This document shows positions 16,268 through 25,688 of a stretch of 64,000 nucleotides of DNA, piece by piece. The notes beneath the pieces were generated by a model, which was not told the DNA's origin, did no database searches, and saw nothing but the letters and a program-made list of their open reading frames with translations. Every line of letters begins with the position of its first letter. Positions within the stretch are counted from its first letter, which is position 1. The position numbers were made by a program, and so were the translations under genes. Origin of the DNA: Mycobacterium mantenii (GTDB lineage: Bacteria; Actinomycetota; Actinomycetes; Mycobacteriales; Mycobacteriaceae); NCBI RefSeq assembly GCF_010731775.1, contig NZ_AP022590.1:2046001-2110000 (forward strand), read 5' to 3'.

Positions 16268-16309
16268 ACCTAAGATTTGTTCATTAGGATAGTACTTACT
16301 CTCTTAAAC
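16268..16309. promoter_or_regulatory. Operator-like motif shared with the AveC/P450 promoter
   Basis: ACCTAAGAT at 16268-16276 and, further on, GATAGTA-N3-ACT-N3-CTTAAA at 16288-16308. The same two pieces occur at 11054-11062 and 11060-11080. Of the 22 bases of the second element 16 agree. Lies in the divergent region between LLM2 and the DapB-like gene at 16421. Confidence 0.5.
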
Positions 16310-16420
16310 GCTTGACCGTGCGGCACAGCGGCTGTTAGCTTCCGAGTCGAACGTTGGGTAACTGCCGGCGTAAGGGCAACGGCCGCCTCAGCTTTCATCA
16401 CGCACCTGAGGAGGAACAAC

Positions 16421-17518
16421 ATGACGGCACAACGCGTGGTGGTCTGGGCGACGGGCGGGATCGGTTCGATCGCGATCCGCGCCATCCAACGGCGGCCCAA
16501 TCTGGATCTGGTCGGGGTGTGGGTGCACTCCCCGGACAAAGACGGCAAGGATGCCGGCGAGCTGGCCGGCGGCGAGCCGGTCGGGCTGAAAGCCACCAAC
16601 GACGCGGACGCGCTGATCGCGCTCAAACCGGACTGCGTCATCTACGCGGCCAGCGGGCCGGAGCGCGATGCGCTGGCCATCCCCGATTACGTCAAGCTGC
16701 TCGGGGCCGGGATCAACGTCGTGACGACCAGCACCACGAGGTTGGTCAACCCGCACGCCTACGAGCCCGCGGAGTGGCGCGACCAACTCGTCGCCGCCGC
16801 CAAGCAGGGCCAGGCGTCGCTGTACGCGTCGGGGATCGAGCCCGGCTTCGCCGCCGACTATCTGCCGCTGGTGCTGTCCACCCAGTCGTCGTCGATCGAC
16901 AAGATTCATGCGTGGGAGATTGGCCTGTACGACGACTACGGGGTGCCCGACATCATGAGCGACGCACTGGGATTCGGTCGCCCGCTCGACTACCAGCCCT
17001 GGATCGGCTACCCCGGCGCCATCGCCGGCGAATGGCAGGGCCAGATCCGGTTGATCGGCGACGCGCTGGGAGTCGAAGTCCAGGAAGTCCGCGAGTTCTT
17101 CGACCGCGCGCTCACCAACCGGGCACTGGAGGTCGCCATGGGCACCGTCGAGGCCGGCACCTGCGGCGCGCTGCGCATGCGCGCGACGGGCGTGGTGGAC
17201 GGCCGGGAGGCGATCGTCATCGAGCATGTCACGCGGCTCGCGCACGACGTCGCCCCGGACTGGCCGGAGGGAATCGGCGACCTGTCCTACCGCGTCCAGA
17301 TCAGTGGCGACCCCGACATCGACTGCACCCTGGCGGCGACGCTGAAGGATCCCGGCAAGGCCGGTATCGGCGGGATGACCTCCGGGGCGGGCGCCATGGT
17401 CGCCACCGCGATGCGGGTCGTCAACGCCGTGCCGTATGTCGTTGCCGCCCAGCCCGGATTGCTGAGCTCGGTGGACCTCCCGCTGACGATCCCGACGCAC
17501 GCGTTCGCCACGACGTAA
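16421..17518 (+). CDS. DapB-fold NAD(P)-dependent dehydrogenase (paralogue 2)
   Basis: 365 residues from ATG 16421, preceded by CACCTGAGGAGGAACAAC, a good ribosome binding site. The N-terminus reads RVVVWATGGIGSIAIRAIQRRP, then LVGVWVHSPDKDGKDAGELAG. It has the same internal pattern as the gene at 14151, including CVIYAASGPERDALAIPDYVKL, GRPLDYQP, EAGTCGALRMRATGVVDGREAIVIEH and the PGLLSSVDLPLTIP end. Divergent from LLM2. The operator-like motif 110 bases upstream links it to the AveC/P450 promoter. Substrate unknown. Confidence 0.82.
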   Translation: MTAQRVVVWATGGIGSIAIRAIQRRPNLDLVGVWVHSPDKDGKDAGELAGGEPVGLKATNDADALIALKPDCVIYAASGPERDALAIPDYVKLLGAGINVVTTSTTRLVNPHAYEPAEWRDQLVAAAKQGQASLYASGIEPGFAADYLPLVLSTQSSSIDKIHAWEIGLYDDYGVPDIMSDALGFGRPLDYQPWIGYPGAIAGEWQGQIRLIGDALGVEVQEVREFFDRALTNRALEVAMGTVEAGTCGALRMRATGVVDGREAIVIEHVTRLAHDVAPDWPEGIGDLSYRVQISGDPDIDCTLAATLKDPGKAGIGGMTSGAGAMVATAMRVVNAVPYVVAAQPGLLSSVDLPLTIPTHAFATT

Positions 17519-17550
17519 GAGCGCCTGCACCCGCGGCTTAGTCTGCCGGG

Positions 17551-18756
17551 GTGACGCTTAATCCGCTCGAGGAATTGACGCTGGAGCAACTGCGACTGCG
17601 CACCAGCATGAAATGGCGCGCGCATTCCTCCGATGTCCTGCCGCTGTGGGTCGCGGAGATGGATGTCAACCTGGCCCCGACGGTGGCCGACGCGCTGCGG
17701 ACGGCCATCGACCGCGGCGACACCGGATATCCCTGCGGAACGGCGCTGGCGGAAGCGGTCAGCGATTTCGCGGCGCGGCATTGGCAGTGGCATGACCTGG
17801 ACGTGAGCCGCACCGCGCTCGTTCCCGACGTCATGCTCGGCATCGTCGAGGTGTTGCGCCTGCTCACCGATCGCGGTGACGCCGTCATCGCCAACCCGCC
17901 GGTCTACGCGCCGTTCTACGCATTCGTGGCGCACGACGGCCGCCGCGTCATCGAGGCGCCGCTGGCCGACGGGCGAATTGACCTCGACACCTTGGAAGAT
18001 GCGTTCGCGCGGGCCGGGGCGGGGGCGGCCAAAGACGCGAAGGTCGTCTATCTGCTGTGCAATCCGCACAACCCGACCGGATCGGTGCATACCGCCGACG
18101 AACTCCGCGGGGTCGCCGAACTCGCCCGGCGGTTCGGTGTCCGGGTGGTCTCCGACGAGATTCACGCACCCGTCATTTTGCCGGGATCACGATTCACCCC
18201 CTTCCTCACGGTCCCGGGGGCCGAGAACGCGTTCGCCCTGACCTCGGCGTCGAAGGCCTGGAATCTTTCCGGCTTGAAAGCCGCGCTGGCCATCGCCGGC
18301 CCCGAGGCGACGGCCGACCTGAACCGGATGCCGGAGGAGGTCAGTCATGGACCCAGTCACCTCGGCGTCATCGCCCATGCCGAGGCGTTTCGCTCCGGCA
18401 GCGACTGGCTTGACGCGACCCTGCAGGGCCTGGACCAGAACCGGACATTGCTGGGCGATTTGGTCGCCGAGCACCTTCCCGCGGTGAAATATCAATGGCC
18501 GCAAGGCACTTACCTCGCCTGGCTGGATTGCCGGGAACTCGATTTCGACGAGCACGTGACCGATGGTCTCGCGGCGGTTGCCGACCTGTCCGGACCCGCC
18601 CGCTGGTTCCTCGATCACGCGCGGGTGGCGCTCAGTTCCGGCCACGTATTCGGAACCGGCGGAGCCGGACATGTGCGATTGAACTTCGCCACCTCGCGAG
18701 CCATTCTCACCGAGGCGGTATCGCGCATGGGCCGCGCGCTGGCCGACGCTCGGTAG
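17551..18756 (+). CDS. MalY/PatB-family cystathionine beta-lyase-like PLP enzyme
   Basis: 401 residues from GTG 17551. Fold type I aminotransferase-like enzyme: [16 protein letters not shown] at the start (the MalY/PatB signature DxxxP region), [31 protein letters not shown] (cofactor loop), [20 protein letters not shown], and [12 protein letters not shown] with the PLP Schiff base Lys at 235. Typical members cleave the C-S bond of cystathionine or related thiols. The gene lies between sulfurtransferase (15 kb to the left) and DUF2652/haloalkane dehalogenase, an order I remember from Rv2294 in M. tuberculosis. Lyase versus aminotransferase cannot be decided from sequence alone. Confidence 0.85.
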   Translation: MTLNPLEELTLEQLRLRTSMKWRAHSSDVLPLWVAEMDVNLAPTVADALRTAIDRGDTGYPCGTALAEAVSDFAARHWQWHDLDVSRTALVPDVMLGIVEVLRLLTDRGDAVIANPPVYAPFYAFVAHDGRRVIEAPLADGRIDLDTLEDAFARAGAGAAKDAKVVYLLCNPHNPTGSVHTADELRGVAELARRFGVRVVSDEIHAPVILPGSRFTPFLTVPGAENAFALTSASKAWNLSGLKAALAIAGPEATADLNRMPEEVSHGPSHLGVIAHAEAFRSGSDWLDATLQGLDQNRTLLGDLVAEHLPAVKYQWPQGTYLAWLDCRELDFDEHVTDGLAAVADLSGPARWFLDHARVALSSGHVFGTGGAGHVRLNFATSRAILTEAVSRMGRALADAR

Positions 18757-18787
18757 TCGACCGGCGTCCGGCCACAAGGGTTTTCGG

Positions 18788-19516
18788 CTACGCGGAGATT
18801 TCCTCGGCACCCCGGCCCAGGTTGCGGAACCCCTGGGCGGGCTCCTTCATGCCGAGCGCGAACGGCAGGCTGTCGAACTCGAACTTCGTCGTCGCGCCGA
18901 GCCGGCGGAAAAAACTGCGCCGTGGCGTCGCGACCGGAACCTGTAACGCACCAAGGTCGATGTAGTGCGTTGACGTCTCACCAATTCCGTCGAAGACGTG
19001 GACCATCGGCAAGCACAGCTCGCGCATCGGCTCATCGAGGCATTCCGCGACCGGATCGGTCATCAACACGTATTCGGCAACCGGCACCATGTTTTTCAGC
19101 ATTCGGTGCACGAGAATGACGTCGACGCCGGCCAGCTCGACGTGGCGCTTCACCTTCTGGTCCGCCACCTCGCCAACGTGCACGACGAACTTGAGTGACA
19201 GCTTCTCGAGCTGTTCGCAACTCGAACACTCGCAGGCGATGTCGTTTTTCATCCGCTCGCGCCGCTCCAGGAACGACGCGCGCATCCGTGACAGGCGGTC
19301 GCACACCACCACTTTGGCGTGCCCGTCCGGCGCCCAGAAAAACGCGGCGTCACCCTCGAGTTTGGCCAGTTTCAAACCCTTGGCCGCGTTGATGACCGAC
19401 TCCAACAAGCCCGCAACTGTCAGCTGGGCATGGGCAAGGTGCGTCCGGTTCCACTGCATGTAATTCGTGTAGCCGCCGATGTCGGCTATGAGGAGAACCG
19501 CGCGCCGAATTGCCAT
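18788..19516 (-). CDS. DUF2652 protein, class III cyclase-like fold
   Basis: 242 residues. The N-terminus [15 protein letters not shown] and the [12 protein letters not shown] segment near residue 55 echo class III cyclases (FADIxGFT and GD), while the later part has no obvious substrate-binding Lys/Asp pair. Hence an inactive or altered cyclase-like domain, typical of DUF2652. A CECSSC cluster near 95-101 could bind metal. Also contains [10 protein letters not shown] and [14 protein letters not shown], the latter part of the cyclase alpha/beta core. The gene stands alone, antiparallel to malY and divergent from the haloalkane dehalogenase. Role unknown. Confidence 0.75.
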   Translation of the reverse strand: MAIRRAVLLIADIGGYTNYMQWNRTHLAHAQLTVAGLLESVINAAKGLKLAKLEGDAAFFWAPDGHAKVVVCDRLSRMRASFLERRERMKNDIACECSSCEQLEKLSLKFVVHVGEVADQKVKRHVELAGVDVILVHRMLKNMVPVAEYVLMTDPVAECLDEPMRELCLPMVHVFDGIGETSTHYIDLGALQVPVATPRRSFFRRLGATTKFEFDSLPFALGMKEPAQGFRNLGRGAEEISA

Positions 19517-19627
19517 GAACTAGCGAGTTTAGTAGGCAGCAAGGTTCAGCTCAATGAATCTGCTACTAGACGAATTCGCGTCGGCGCGAGAGGCTAACAG
19601 GGGTGCCGGTTCACCGGAGGAGCTGAT

Positions 19628-20533
19628 ATGCGTGTGCTGCGAACCCCGGACTCCCGATTCGAAAACCTGGAGGACTACCCGTTCGTTGCGCACTACCTTG
19701 ACGTAACCGCGAGCGACACCCGGCCGCTTCGCATGCATTACCTCGACGAGGGCACTATCGAAGGGCCGCCAATCGTTCTGCTGCACGGCGAGCCCACGTG
19801 GAGCTACCTCTATCGCACGATGATTCCGCCTTTGACCGATGCCGGGAACCGCGTGCTCGCGCCCGATCTGATCGGCTTCGGCCGTTCAGACAAGCCCAGC
19901 CAGGTCGAGGATTACACCTACCAGCGCCACGTGGAGTGGGTGACCTCGTGGTTCGAGCACCTCAACCTCAGGGACGTCACGCTGTTCGTGCAGGACTGGG
20001 GATCGCTAATCGGGCTGCGCATCGCCGCCGAGCAGTCCGACCGCGTCGGGCGGCTGGTGGTGGCCAACGGTTTCCTCCCGACGGCGCAACGGCGCACCCC
20101 GCCGGCCTTCTACGCCTGGCGCGCCTTCGCCCGCTACTCCCCCGTCCTGCCGGCCGGCCGCCTCGTCAGCGCCGGAACCGTTCGCCGGGTGCCGTCGAAA
20201 GTCCGGGCCGGCTACGACGCGCCCTTCCCCGACAAGACCTATCAGGCCGGCGCCCGCGCCTTTCCTCAGCTGGTACCCACCTCACCCACCGACCCGGCGA
20301 TTCCGGCCAACAGGAAGGCGTGGGATGCCCTCGGCCGCTGGGAAAAGCCGTTCCTCGCCATCTTCGGAGCCCGCGATCCCATCCTCGGGCAGGCCGACAG
20401 AGCCCTGATCAAGCACATTCCCGGCGCCGCGGGCCAGCCGCACGCCCGCATCAACGCCAGCCACTTCATCCAAGAGGACCGTGGGCCCGAACTGGCCGAA
20501 CGCATCCAGTCGTGGCAGCAGGCCTGGCTCTGA
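19628..20533 (+). CDS. Haloalkane dehalogenase (HLD-I, DhmA/DhlA-like)
   Basis: 301 residues. Start ATG 19628 with CCGGAGGAGCTG upstream. The oxyanion/halide loop is [13 protein letters not shown], as in DhlA and DhmA, with Glu-Pro and the halide-binding Trp. Nucleophile Asp is in [11 protein letters not shown] with the second halide Trp next to it. [23 protein letters not shown] (acid) and [11 protein letters not shown] (His) complete the triad. Hydrolyses carbon-halogen bonds to alcohol and halide without cofactor. Mycobacterial homologues act on bromo- and chloroalkanes and their physiological substrate is not known. Length and place match what I recall for Rv2296. Confidence 0.9.
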   Translation: MRVLRTPDSRFENLEDYPFVAHYLDVTASDTRPLRMHYLDEGTIEGPPIVLLHGEPTWSYLYRTMIPPLTDAGNRVLAPDLIGFGRSDKPSQVEDYTYQRHVEWVTSWFEHLNLRDVTLFVQDWGSLIGLRIAAEQSDRVGRLVVANGFLPTAQRRTPPAFYAWRAFARYSPVLPAGRLVSAGTVRRVPSKVRAGYDAPFPDKTYQAGARAFPQLVPTSPTDPAIPANRKAWDALGRWEKPFLAIFGARDPILGQADRALIKHIPGAAGQPHARINASHFIQEDRGPELAERIQSWQQAWL

Positions 20534-20644
20534 GCGAACGTCAGCGGCTGTTGACAACCGTCCGTCGCGGCGGAGCCAATTGACAACGCTCGACTCGTTG
20601 TATGGTTGGCCCGTTGGGCGCTGAACGGGGTGAGGTCGTTTCTC

Positions 20645-21265
20645 ATGGGCAGGAAAGGGTGGGGCGGAGCGCCGCCGGTCGACGACCAGGAGGCGCGCAA
20701 GCGCATCGTGGACGCGGCCATCCGGAGCATGGAGCGCAGGGGCCTGCAGGGGACAAGCCTTTCCGTCATCGCCGGCGACCTGGGCATCACCCGGCCCACG
20801 GTGTATCGCTATTTCGACACCATCGACGAACTCGTGACGGCGGCCGGCGATGTCGCCCTGGGCGGGTGGACGGCCCGCATCGCCGACCTGACGTCGGGCC
20901 TCGACGACCCCGTGGATCTGCTCGTCGAGGCGGTGGCCTACCTGGTCGAGCGGCTACCCCAAGAACCCCTGTTGATGACGCTGCTGGAAACCGACCGAAC
21001 TCGCCTGCTCAGCCAGCAGATGGTGATGGGCGAATCGATCGCACGGTCACGAGTGCTGTTGCAGCACACCGGAATCGATTGGGAGGCTTTGGGTTATCGA
21101 GGTGCGGACTTCGACGATCTGGTCGAGTATCTGCTGCGCATCATTCAGTCCATGGTCCTGATCCCGCCGCAGCCCCCGCGCACCGGGACTGAACTGCGGG
21201 CGATGCTGCGGCACTGGATCGGGCCGGTGGTGATGACGCCGCCCCACCCGGCGAACCGGAATTGA
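20645..21265 (+). CDS. TetR/AcrR family transcriptional regulator
   Basis: 206 residues from ATG 20645. An earlier in-frame start at 20606 is possible, but GGGGTGAGG precedes 20645. N-terminal DNA-binding part: RIVDAAIRSMERRGLQGTS-SVIAGDLGITRPTVYRYFDTIDELV. The ligand domain ends with a Pro-rich tail. Follows the haloalkane dehalogenase by 111 bases in the same direction. TTGACAACC and TTGACAACG occur in that interval and may belong to its promoter. Target unknown. Confidence 0.85.
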   Translation: MGRKGWGGAPPVDDQEARKRIVDAAIRSMERRGLQGTSLSVIAGDLGITRPTVYRYFDTIDELVTAAGDVALGGWTARIADLTSGLDDPVDLLVEAVAYLVERLPQEPLLMTLLETDRTRLLSQQMVMGESIARSRVLLQHTGIDWEALGYRGADFDDLVEYLLRIIQSMVLIPPQPPRTGTELRAMLRHWIGPVVMTPPHPANRN

Positions 21266-21320
21266 TACCGCCACAGCCATATTCGAGGCCGGCCGCCGGC
21301 ATGTACCGGCACCGCGAGAT

Positions 21321-22049
21321 TCAGCGCGTAACCGCGAGTACGGCTTCCGCCAGTTCGGGACGGCAGACCACGAGGTCCGGCAGCTTGGGGTCGGGCTGGT
21401 TGTACGCCAGAGCGGACCCGTCGATACGAGAGGTGTGCAACCCCGCGGCCCGTGCCAACGCCACCGGCGCGGCGGAGTCCCATTCGAATTGGCCGCCGGC
21501 ATGCACGTACACATCGGACAAGCCCTGGACGATCGAGGCGACCTTGGCTCCGGCGGAACCCATTTCCACCAGGACGCCGTCCAGCGCGTCCCGCACGTTC
21601 AGGGCGACGGCGGGTGGACGGGTACGCGAAACCACGATGCGCGGCTTACCCGGCGCGGCGGGAGGAAAATCGACGTCGGGAGTCGCCAACGTAATGCCCT
21701 GCGCCGGTAGCGCCACGGCGCCGGCGACCAACTCACCGGACTGCCAGAGCGCGACGTGCACCGCCCAGTCGTCACGTCCCAGTTCGGAAAATTCCCGCGT
21801 GCCATCCAGTGGATCGACGATCCAGACGCGTTCCGAGCGCAATCGCACCGGGTCATCGGCGCCCTCTTCGGACAGCACCGCATCGTCGGGCCGCTCCGCC
21901 GCGAGCGCCTCCATCAAAAAGTCGTGGGATCGCTTGTCCCCCGCGGCTTTACGGTCACTTGCTTCCGCAGCGGCGAACTCTTCTCGAACCCCGAGCAATA
22001 ACCGACCGGCCTCGGTGGCCAACCGTGCGGCCAGATCATGGTCATTCAT
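21321..22049 (-). CDS. cysQ: Inositol monophosphatase-fold phosphatase, CysQ-like 3'(2'),5'-bisphosphate nucleotidase
   Basis: 242 residues from ATG 22049 with GCGGAG upstream (TTG 22055 is an alternative). Li+-sensitive Mg2+-phosphatase family: AVLSEEG holds the metal-binding Glu pair, VWIVDPLDGTREFSELG the WxxDPxDGT catalytic motif, and QFEWDSAAPVALARAAG the second conserved block. Lacks the usual C-terminal length of IMPases and fits the shorter CysQ/pAp phosphatase form, which removes phosphate from PAP/PAPS in sulfate assimilation. Related IMPase- or FBPase-type substrates are possible. Antiparallel to both neighbours. Confidence 0.8.
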   Translation of the reverse strand: MNDHDLAARLATEAGRLLLGVREEFAAAEASDRKAAGDKRSHDFLMEALAAERPDDAVLSEEGADDPVRLRSERVWIVDPLDGTREFSELGRDDWAVHVALWQSGELVAGAVALPAQGITLATPDVDFPPAAPGKPRIVVSRTRPPAVALNVRDALDGVLVEMGSAGAKVASIVQGLSDVYVHAGGQFEWDSAAPVALARAAGLHTSRIDGSALAYNQPDPKLPDLVVCRPELAEAVLAVTR

Positions 22050-22161
22050 CGGCAACTCCGCGAAATCCTCAATATGTTGGTAGCGATGACCAACTTTACC
22101 CTGTCATGTCCCCTGAGTGGGCACCGCCCCGCCGGAGAAGTTTCGTCCGTAATCTGTTGGT

Positions 22162-22788
22162 GTGAGCGGCAACGCCAACGTCCCTTTATCGAGGCGGTTG
22201 CGGCACACCTCGCGGGGGCGTTTGATCGGGGCTGGGGTCGTGACGGCCGTCGTGCTGATCGGGGCCCTCACCGTGGTGGGCGTGCAGCTGACCCACAGCC
22301 ACCAGAGCGCGACAGCGCCCGGCACCCAGCCGTCGCCGTCAGCGCCGGAGAGCTTCGCCATCCCGGGCTGCTACAACCCGTCCGTCCTGCCGGTCGAGCG
22401 CCCGAAGAAGCTCAACGTGTTGGGTTGCGCCAGCGTAGCCGTTGCGCTGCAGGACATGTCGTGGAGTTCCTGGGGACCGCAGGGCGCGGACGGGACCGGC
22501 ACGGCGCTGTTCAAGCTCTGTGATCCGAATTGTGCGGCGGGCTCTCAGCTGACCGAACCGGTGGTTGTGCACGCGTGGAATCCGCAGCCGCCGCGGCGCG
22601 AAGCCATCTGCCAGGCCGGCTTGAAGATTTTCGCCGACATGATTTTGGCCTTCCCCAAAGGCGTTCCACCGCCGAACGTGCAGAAGATGAACACCCAGTA
22701 CAACGGCCAGCCGGCCGTGCATTTCGCCAACTACTCAAGCGGCGACACGCGCGGCACCCAATTCATCGGCTACACGTTCTGCAACTAG
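22162..22788 (+). CDS. Membrane-anchored conserved hypothetical protein
   Basis: 208 residues from GTG 22162. A basic N-terminus (SRRLRHTSRGR) precedes a single hydrophobic segment at about 20-43, likely uncleaved or a signal anchor, then a Ser/Pro/Thr linker. The extracellular domain carries six cysteines (CYNPS, LGCAS, KLCDP, NCAAG, AICQA, TFCN), so three disulfides are likely. No enzyme motif visible. Lone gene between the CysQ-like and thiolase genes. The layout resembles many mycobacterial exported proteins of unknown function. Confidence 0.65.
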   Translation: MSGNANVPLSRRLRHTSRGRLIGAGVVTAVVLIGALTVVGVQLTHSHQSATAPGTQPSPSAPESFAIPGCYNPSVLPVERPKKLNVLGCASVAVALQDMSWSSWGPQGADGTGTALFKLCDPNCAAGSQLTEPVVVHAWNPQPPRREAICQAGLKIFADMILAFPKGVPPPNVQKMNTQYNGQPAVHFANYSSGDTRGTQFIGYTFCN

Positions 22789-22815
22789 CCGGTGGTGCCG
22801 CGCCTGAGGCGTTGC

Positions 22816-23991
22816 TCAGACCTCGATGACGACAGCGCCGCCCTGGCCGCCGCCGGCACACATCGCCGCGACGCCGATGCCGCCGCCGCGACGGGCAAGC
22901 TCGTAGGCCAACGTGGTCACCATGCGCGCACCGGAGGCCGCGATGGGGTGACCGAGGCTGCAGCCGCTGCCGGAGAAGTTCACCTTCTCCTCGTCGATCC
23001 CGTATTCCCGGCACGCCGCGATCGGCACGGATGCGAAGGCCTCGTTGATCTCCCACAGCGCCACGTCGCTGGGGGCCAGCCCGGCCCGCTCCAACACCTT
23101 CCCAATGACCTTCACGGCGCCCAGACCACAGTCGCGGGGCGGTACGCCCGCGGCGGCCCACGCCCTGACCGTGCCCATCACGTTGAGCCTGTGAGCCTGG
23201 GCGTAGTCGCTGTCGACGAGCGCGACCGCGGCCGCGGCGTCGTTGGTACCGCTGCTGTTGCCCGCCGTGATCGAGAAGCCCTCGATCTCGGGGTGCAGCA
23301 CCTTGAGGCCGGCGAGCTTCTCGACGGTGGTGTCGCGGCGGGGATGCTCGTCCACAGCGAACTCGGTTACCGAACCGTCAAATTGGGTGATCTTCAGCGG
23401 CAAGATCTCGTCGACGAACTTGCCGGCGTCCATGGCCGCGATGGCGCGCTCGTGGGAGCGCGCCGCCCAGGCGTCCATCTCCGCGCGCGTGATGCCGACC
23501 GCCTGGGCGGTGTTCCAGCCCACGGTGATCGACATGTCCTTAGCGGGCGCGTCCGGGGTCTCCACGTGCGTAGGCGGCATCCAGCGCTCCTCGAACTTCA
23601 GTTCGGGGCCGGGGATCCGCCAGTTGGTCAGCGGCGTCATCGACAGCGACTGCACGCCGCCGGCGATGAGCACGCGCTCCATGCCGGAGCCGATCTGCGC
23701 CGCGGCGTTGCCGATGGCCGTGAGACTTCCCGCGCAGTGCCGGTTGACCGACTGTCCGGGAACGTGCTCCAAGCCCGTCGCGGTCGCCGCGTAACGCGCG
23801 AGATCTCCACCACCGTAATGTGATTCGGCAAAGATGATGTCATCGATGTCTTGGGGGTCGACGCCCGACCTGCGGACCACCTCGGGGAGAACGGCGGTGA
23901 TCAGGGTCTCGGGCGGCGTGTTGACCAGCGTGCCCTTGAACGAACGACCGATCGCGGTCCGGACGGCTCCGACAATGACGGGAGTGGCCAT
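22816..23991 (-). CDS. Acetyl-CoA acetyltransferase (thiolase)
   Basis: 391 residues, the usual length of a FadA-type thiolase. Catalytic features: nucleophilic Cys86 in VNRHCAGSLTAI, NEAFASVP (His/Asn-binding loop), GSGCSLGHPIAASGAR and CAGGGQGGAVVIEV with the second Cys. Degradative or biosynthetic direction cannot be set. A beta-ketothiolase of fatty acid or sterol side chain oxidation is likely given the wider context. Divergent from the alcohol dehydrogenase gene across 149 bases that contain a TAACAGTTA palindrome. Confidence 0.92.
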   Translation of the reverse strand: MATPVIVGAVRTAIGRSFKGTLVNTPPETLITAVLPEVVRRSGVDPQDIDDIIFAESHYGGGDLARYAATATGLEHVPGQSVNRHCAGSLTAIGNAAAQIGSGMERVLIAGGVQSLSMTPLTNWRIPGPELKFEERWMPPTHVETPDAPAKDMSITVGWNTAQAVGITRAEMDAWAARSHERAIAAMDAGKFVDEILPLKITQFDGSVTEFAVDEHPRRDTTVEKLAGLKVLHPEIEGFSITAGNSSGTNDAAAAVALVDSDYAQAHRLNVMGTVRAWAAAGVPPRDCGLGAVKVIGKVLERAGLAPSDVALWEINEAFASVPIAACREYGIDEEKVNFSGSGCSLGHPIAASGARMVTTLAYELARRGGGIGVAAMCAGGGQGGAVVIEV

Positions 23992-24100
23992 GTTCTCAAC
24001 CTCGTTGTTGTGGGCGGTCAGACGCCGGGAAATCGTATCAAATACTGTATAGACAATAGTAATGGTCTAAGTTCGGTAGGCCGGGCTCGTGTGACGGCGC

Positions 24101-24109
24101 TAACAGTTA
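24101..24109. promoter_or_regulatory. TAACAGTTA palindrome in the thiolase/ADH divergent promoter
   Basis: Perfect TAAC-A-GTTA dyad, about 30 bases upstream of the ADH start. An A/T-rich stretch (ATACTGTATAGACAATAGTAA, 24043-24063) precedes it and may hold the promoters. A short dyad can be chance, so a regulator site is only suggested. Confidence 0.35.
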
Positions 24110-24140
24110 AGCGGTTCGGGTAAATACGGAGGCCAAGCCG

Positions 24141-25271
24141 TTGAAGACCAAGGGTGCGCTGGTCTGGGAACTGAATGAGCCGTGGTCGATCGATGAGATC
24201 GAAATCGGCGATCCCCGGCACGGCGAGGTGACCGTCCAGCTGGAGACGGCCGGGTTGTGTCACTCCGACCACCATTTGATGACGGGCGACTTCCCCATTC
24301 CGAGCTATCCGGTCCTCGGCGGTCACGAGGGCGCGGGCGTCATCACCGAGGTCGGGGACGGCGTCGAGCACCTGGCCGTGGGCGACCACGTGGTCATGTC
24401 GTTCATCCCGTCGTGCGGGAAATGCACGCCGTGCCAGACGGGCCTGCGCAACCTGTGCGACCTCGGCATGGGCCTGCTGTCGGGTCAATCGGTCTCCGAC
24501 GGGTCGTTCCGCGTCACCGCGCAGGGCCGCGACGTCATTCCGATGTCGCTGCTGGGCACATTCGCGCCGTATGTGGTGGTGCACCAGACGTCGGTGGTCA
24601 AGATCGATCCCACGATCCCGTTCGACGTGGCCTGCCTGGTGGGCTGCGGCGTGACCACCGGCTACGGCTCGGCGGTGCGCAGCGCGGCGGTCTCACCCGG
24701 TGAGGATGTCGCGGTCATCGGCATCGGTGGCGTCGGCGTCGCCGCGCTGCAGGGCGCCCGCATCGCCGGAGCCCGGCGCATATTCGCCGTCGATCCCTAC
24801 GAATGGAAGCGCGAGCAGGCGCTGAAGTTCGGCGCCACAGCGGCTTTCGCGGACGTCGACAGCGCCGCGGCCGGCATCGCCGAGGCGACGCGAGGGTTCA
24901 TGTGCCACAAGGTGATCGTCACCGTGGGCCACGTCGAGGGGAAAGACGTCGAGTCGTGGATGGGCCTGACGGCCAAGGGCGGAGTCTGTTGCCTGACCGG
25001 CATGGCCAGCGTGCTGGCCAGCGATGTCACCCTCAACCTTGCGGGACTCTCGCTGTTGCAGAAAAGCTTGCAGGGCAGCATCTTTGGCGGCGGCAACCCC
25101 CAGCACGACATCCCGGCGATTCTGGAACTGTACAAGCTGGGACAGCTCAACCTCGACGACATGGTCACGCGCGAATACACCCTGGAGCAGATCAACGACG
25201 GCTATCGCGACATGCTCGAGGGCCGCAACATTCGCGGCATCATCCGGTATACCGACGCGGACCGCGCGTAA
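24141..25271 (+). CDS. Zinc-dependent medium-chain alcohol dehydrogenase, NDMA-dependent type
   Basis: 376 residues from TTG 24141, with GGAGG 12 bases upstream. Catalytic zinc ligands in GLCHSDHHL and GGHEGAGV, structural zinc in the run CGKC-PCQTGLRNLC (all four Cys present), NAD site VIGIGGVGVAALQGARIAGA. This pattern matches class III-like and mycobacterial NDMA-dependent or mycothiol/formaldehyde ADH relatives. Likely oxidises an alcohol or hydroxy-acyl intermediate to aldehyde. Next to the thiolase, divergent. The DoxX-like gene follows after 21 bases. Confidence 0.85.
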   Translation: MKTKGALVWELNEPWSIDEIEIGDPRHGEVTVQLETAGLCHSDHHLMTGDFPIPSYPVLGGHEGAGVITEVGDGVEHLAVGDHVVMSFIPSCGKCTPCQTGLRNLCDLGMGLLSGQSVSDGSFRVTAQGRDVIPMSLLGTFAPYVVVHQTSVVKIDPTIPFDVACLVGCGVTTGYGSAVRSAAVSPGEDVAVIGIGGVGVAALQGARIAGARRIFAVDPYEWKREQALKFGATAAFADVDSAAAGIAEATRGFMCHKVIVTVGHVEGKDVESWMGLTAKGGVCCLTGMASVLASDVTLNLAGLSLLQKSLQGSIFGGGNPQHDIPAILELYKLGQLNLDDMVTREYTLEQINDGYRDMLEGRNIRGIIRYTDADRA

Positions 25272-25292
25272 GCGCATGGGCACAATGGCTCG

Positions 25293-25688
25293 ATGACGAC
25301 CAGACCCCTCGCTGTCCGCGATGACGCCACTCAGCAACTCGCCTACCGTGTCGCGGCGATGCTGCTCGGCGTGGGGACGCTGCACTTTGTGGCACCCACA
25401 CCGTTCGACACGATCGTTCCCGCCGAGTTGCCCGGAAGCGCGCGGTTGTATACCTACGCGTCCGGAGTGGCGGAGGTGGGCGTCGGGGCGGCGCTGCTGC
25501 CGCGACGCACCCGGCGATTGGCCGCGCTCGCGGCGGCCGTGTTGTTCATCGGGGTGTTCCCGGCGAACGTCAACATGTGCCGGTTGTGGTGGAACAAGCC
25601 CTGGCCGATGCGGATCGCCGCCCTGGCCCGGTTGCCACTGCAGGTTCCGATGATCACCACCGCGCTCAAGATCCACCGCAACAGCTGA
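25293..25688 (+). CDS. DoxX-like small integral membrane protein
   Basis: 131 residues with four hydrophobic stretches, typical of the DoxX/DUF4267-like family: AYRVAAMLLGVGTLHFVAP, LYTYASGVAEVGVGAALL, LAALAAAVLFIGVFPANVNM and a final LPLQVPMITTAL. Conserved His/Pro/Asn residues (LHFVAP, PANVNM) line up with members. DoxX proteins are thought to be membrane partners of redox systems. No catalytic residue known here. Probably cotranscribed with the ADH. Confidence 0.75.
   Translation: MTTRPLAVRDDATQQLAYRVAAMLLGVGTLHFVAPTPFDTIVPAELPGSARLYTYASGVAEVGVGAALLPRRTRRLAALAAAVLFIGVFPANVNMCRLWWNKPWPMRIAALARLPLQVPMITTALKIHRNS

Noticed and set aside
16388..17530. A 380-codon frame on the strand opposite to the DapB-like gene
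   Set aside because: Mirror of a well-supported gene in high-GC DNA, with no family similarity and no start signal.
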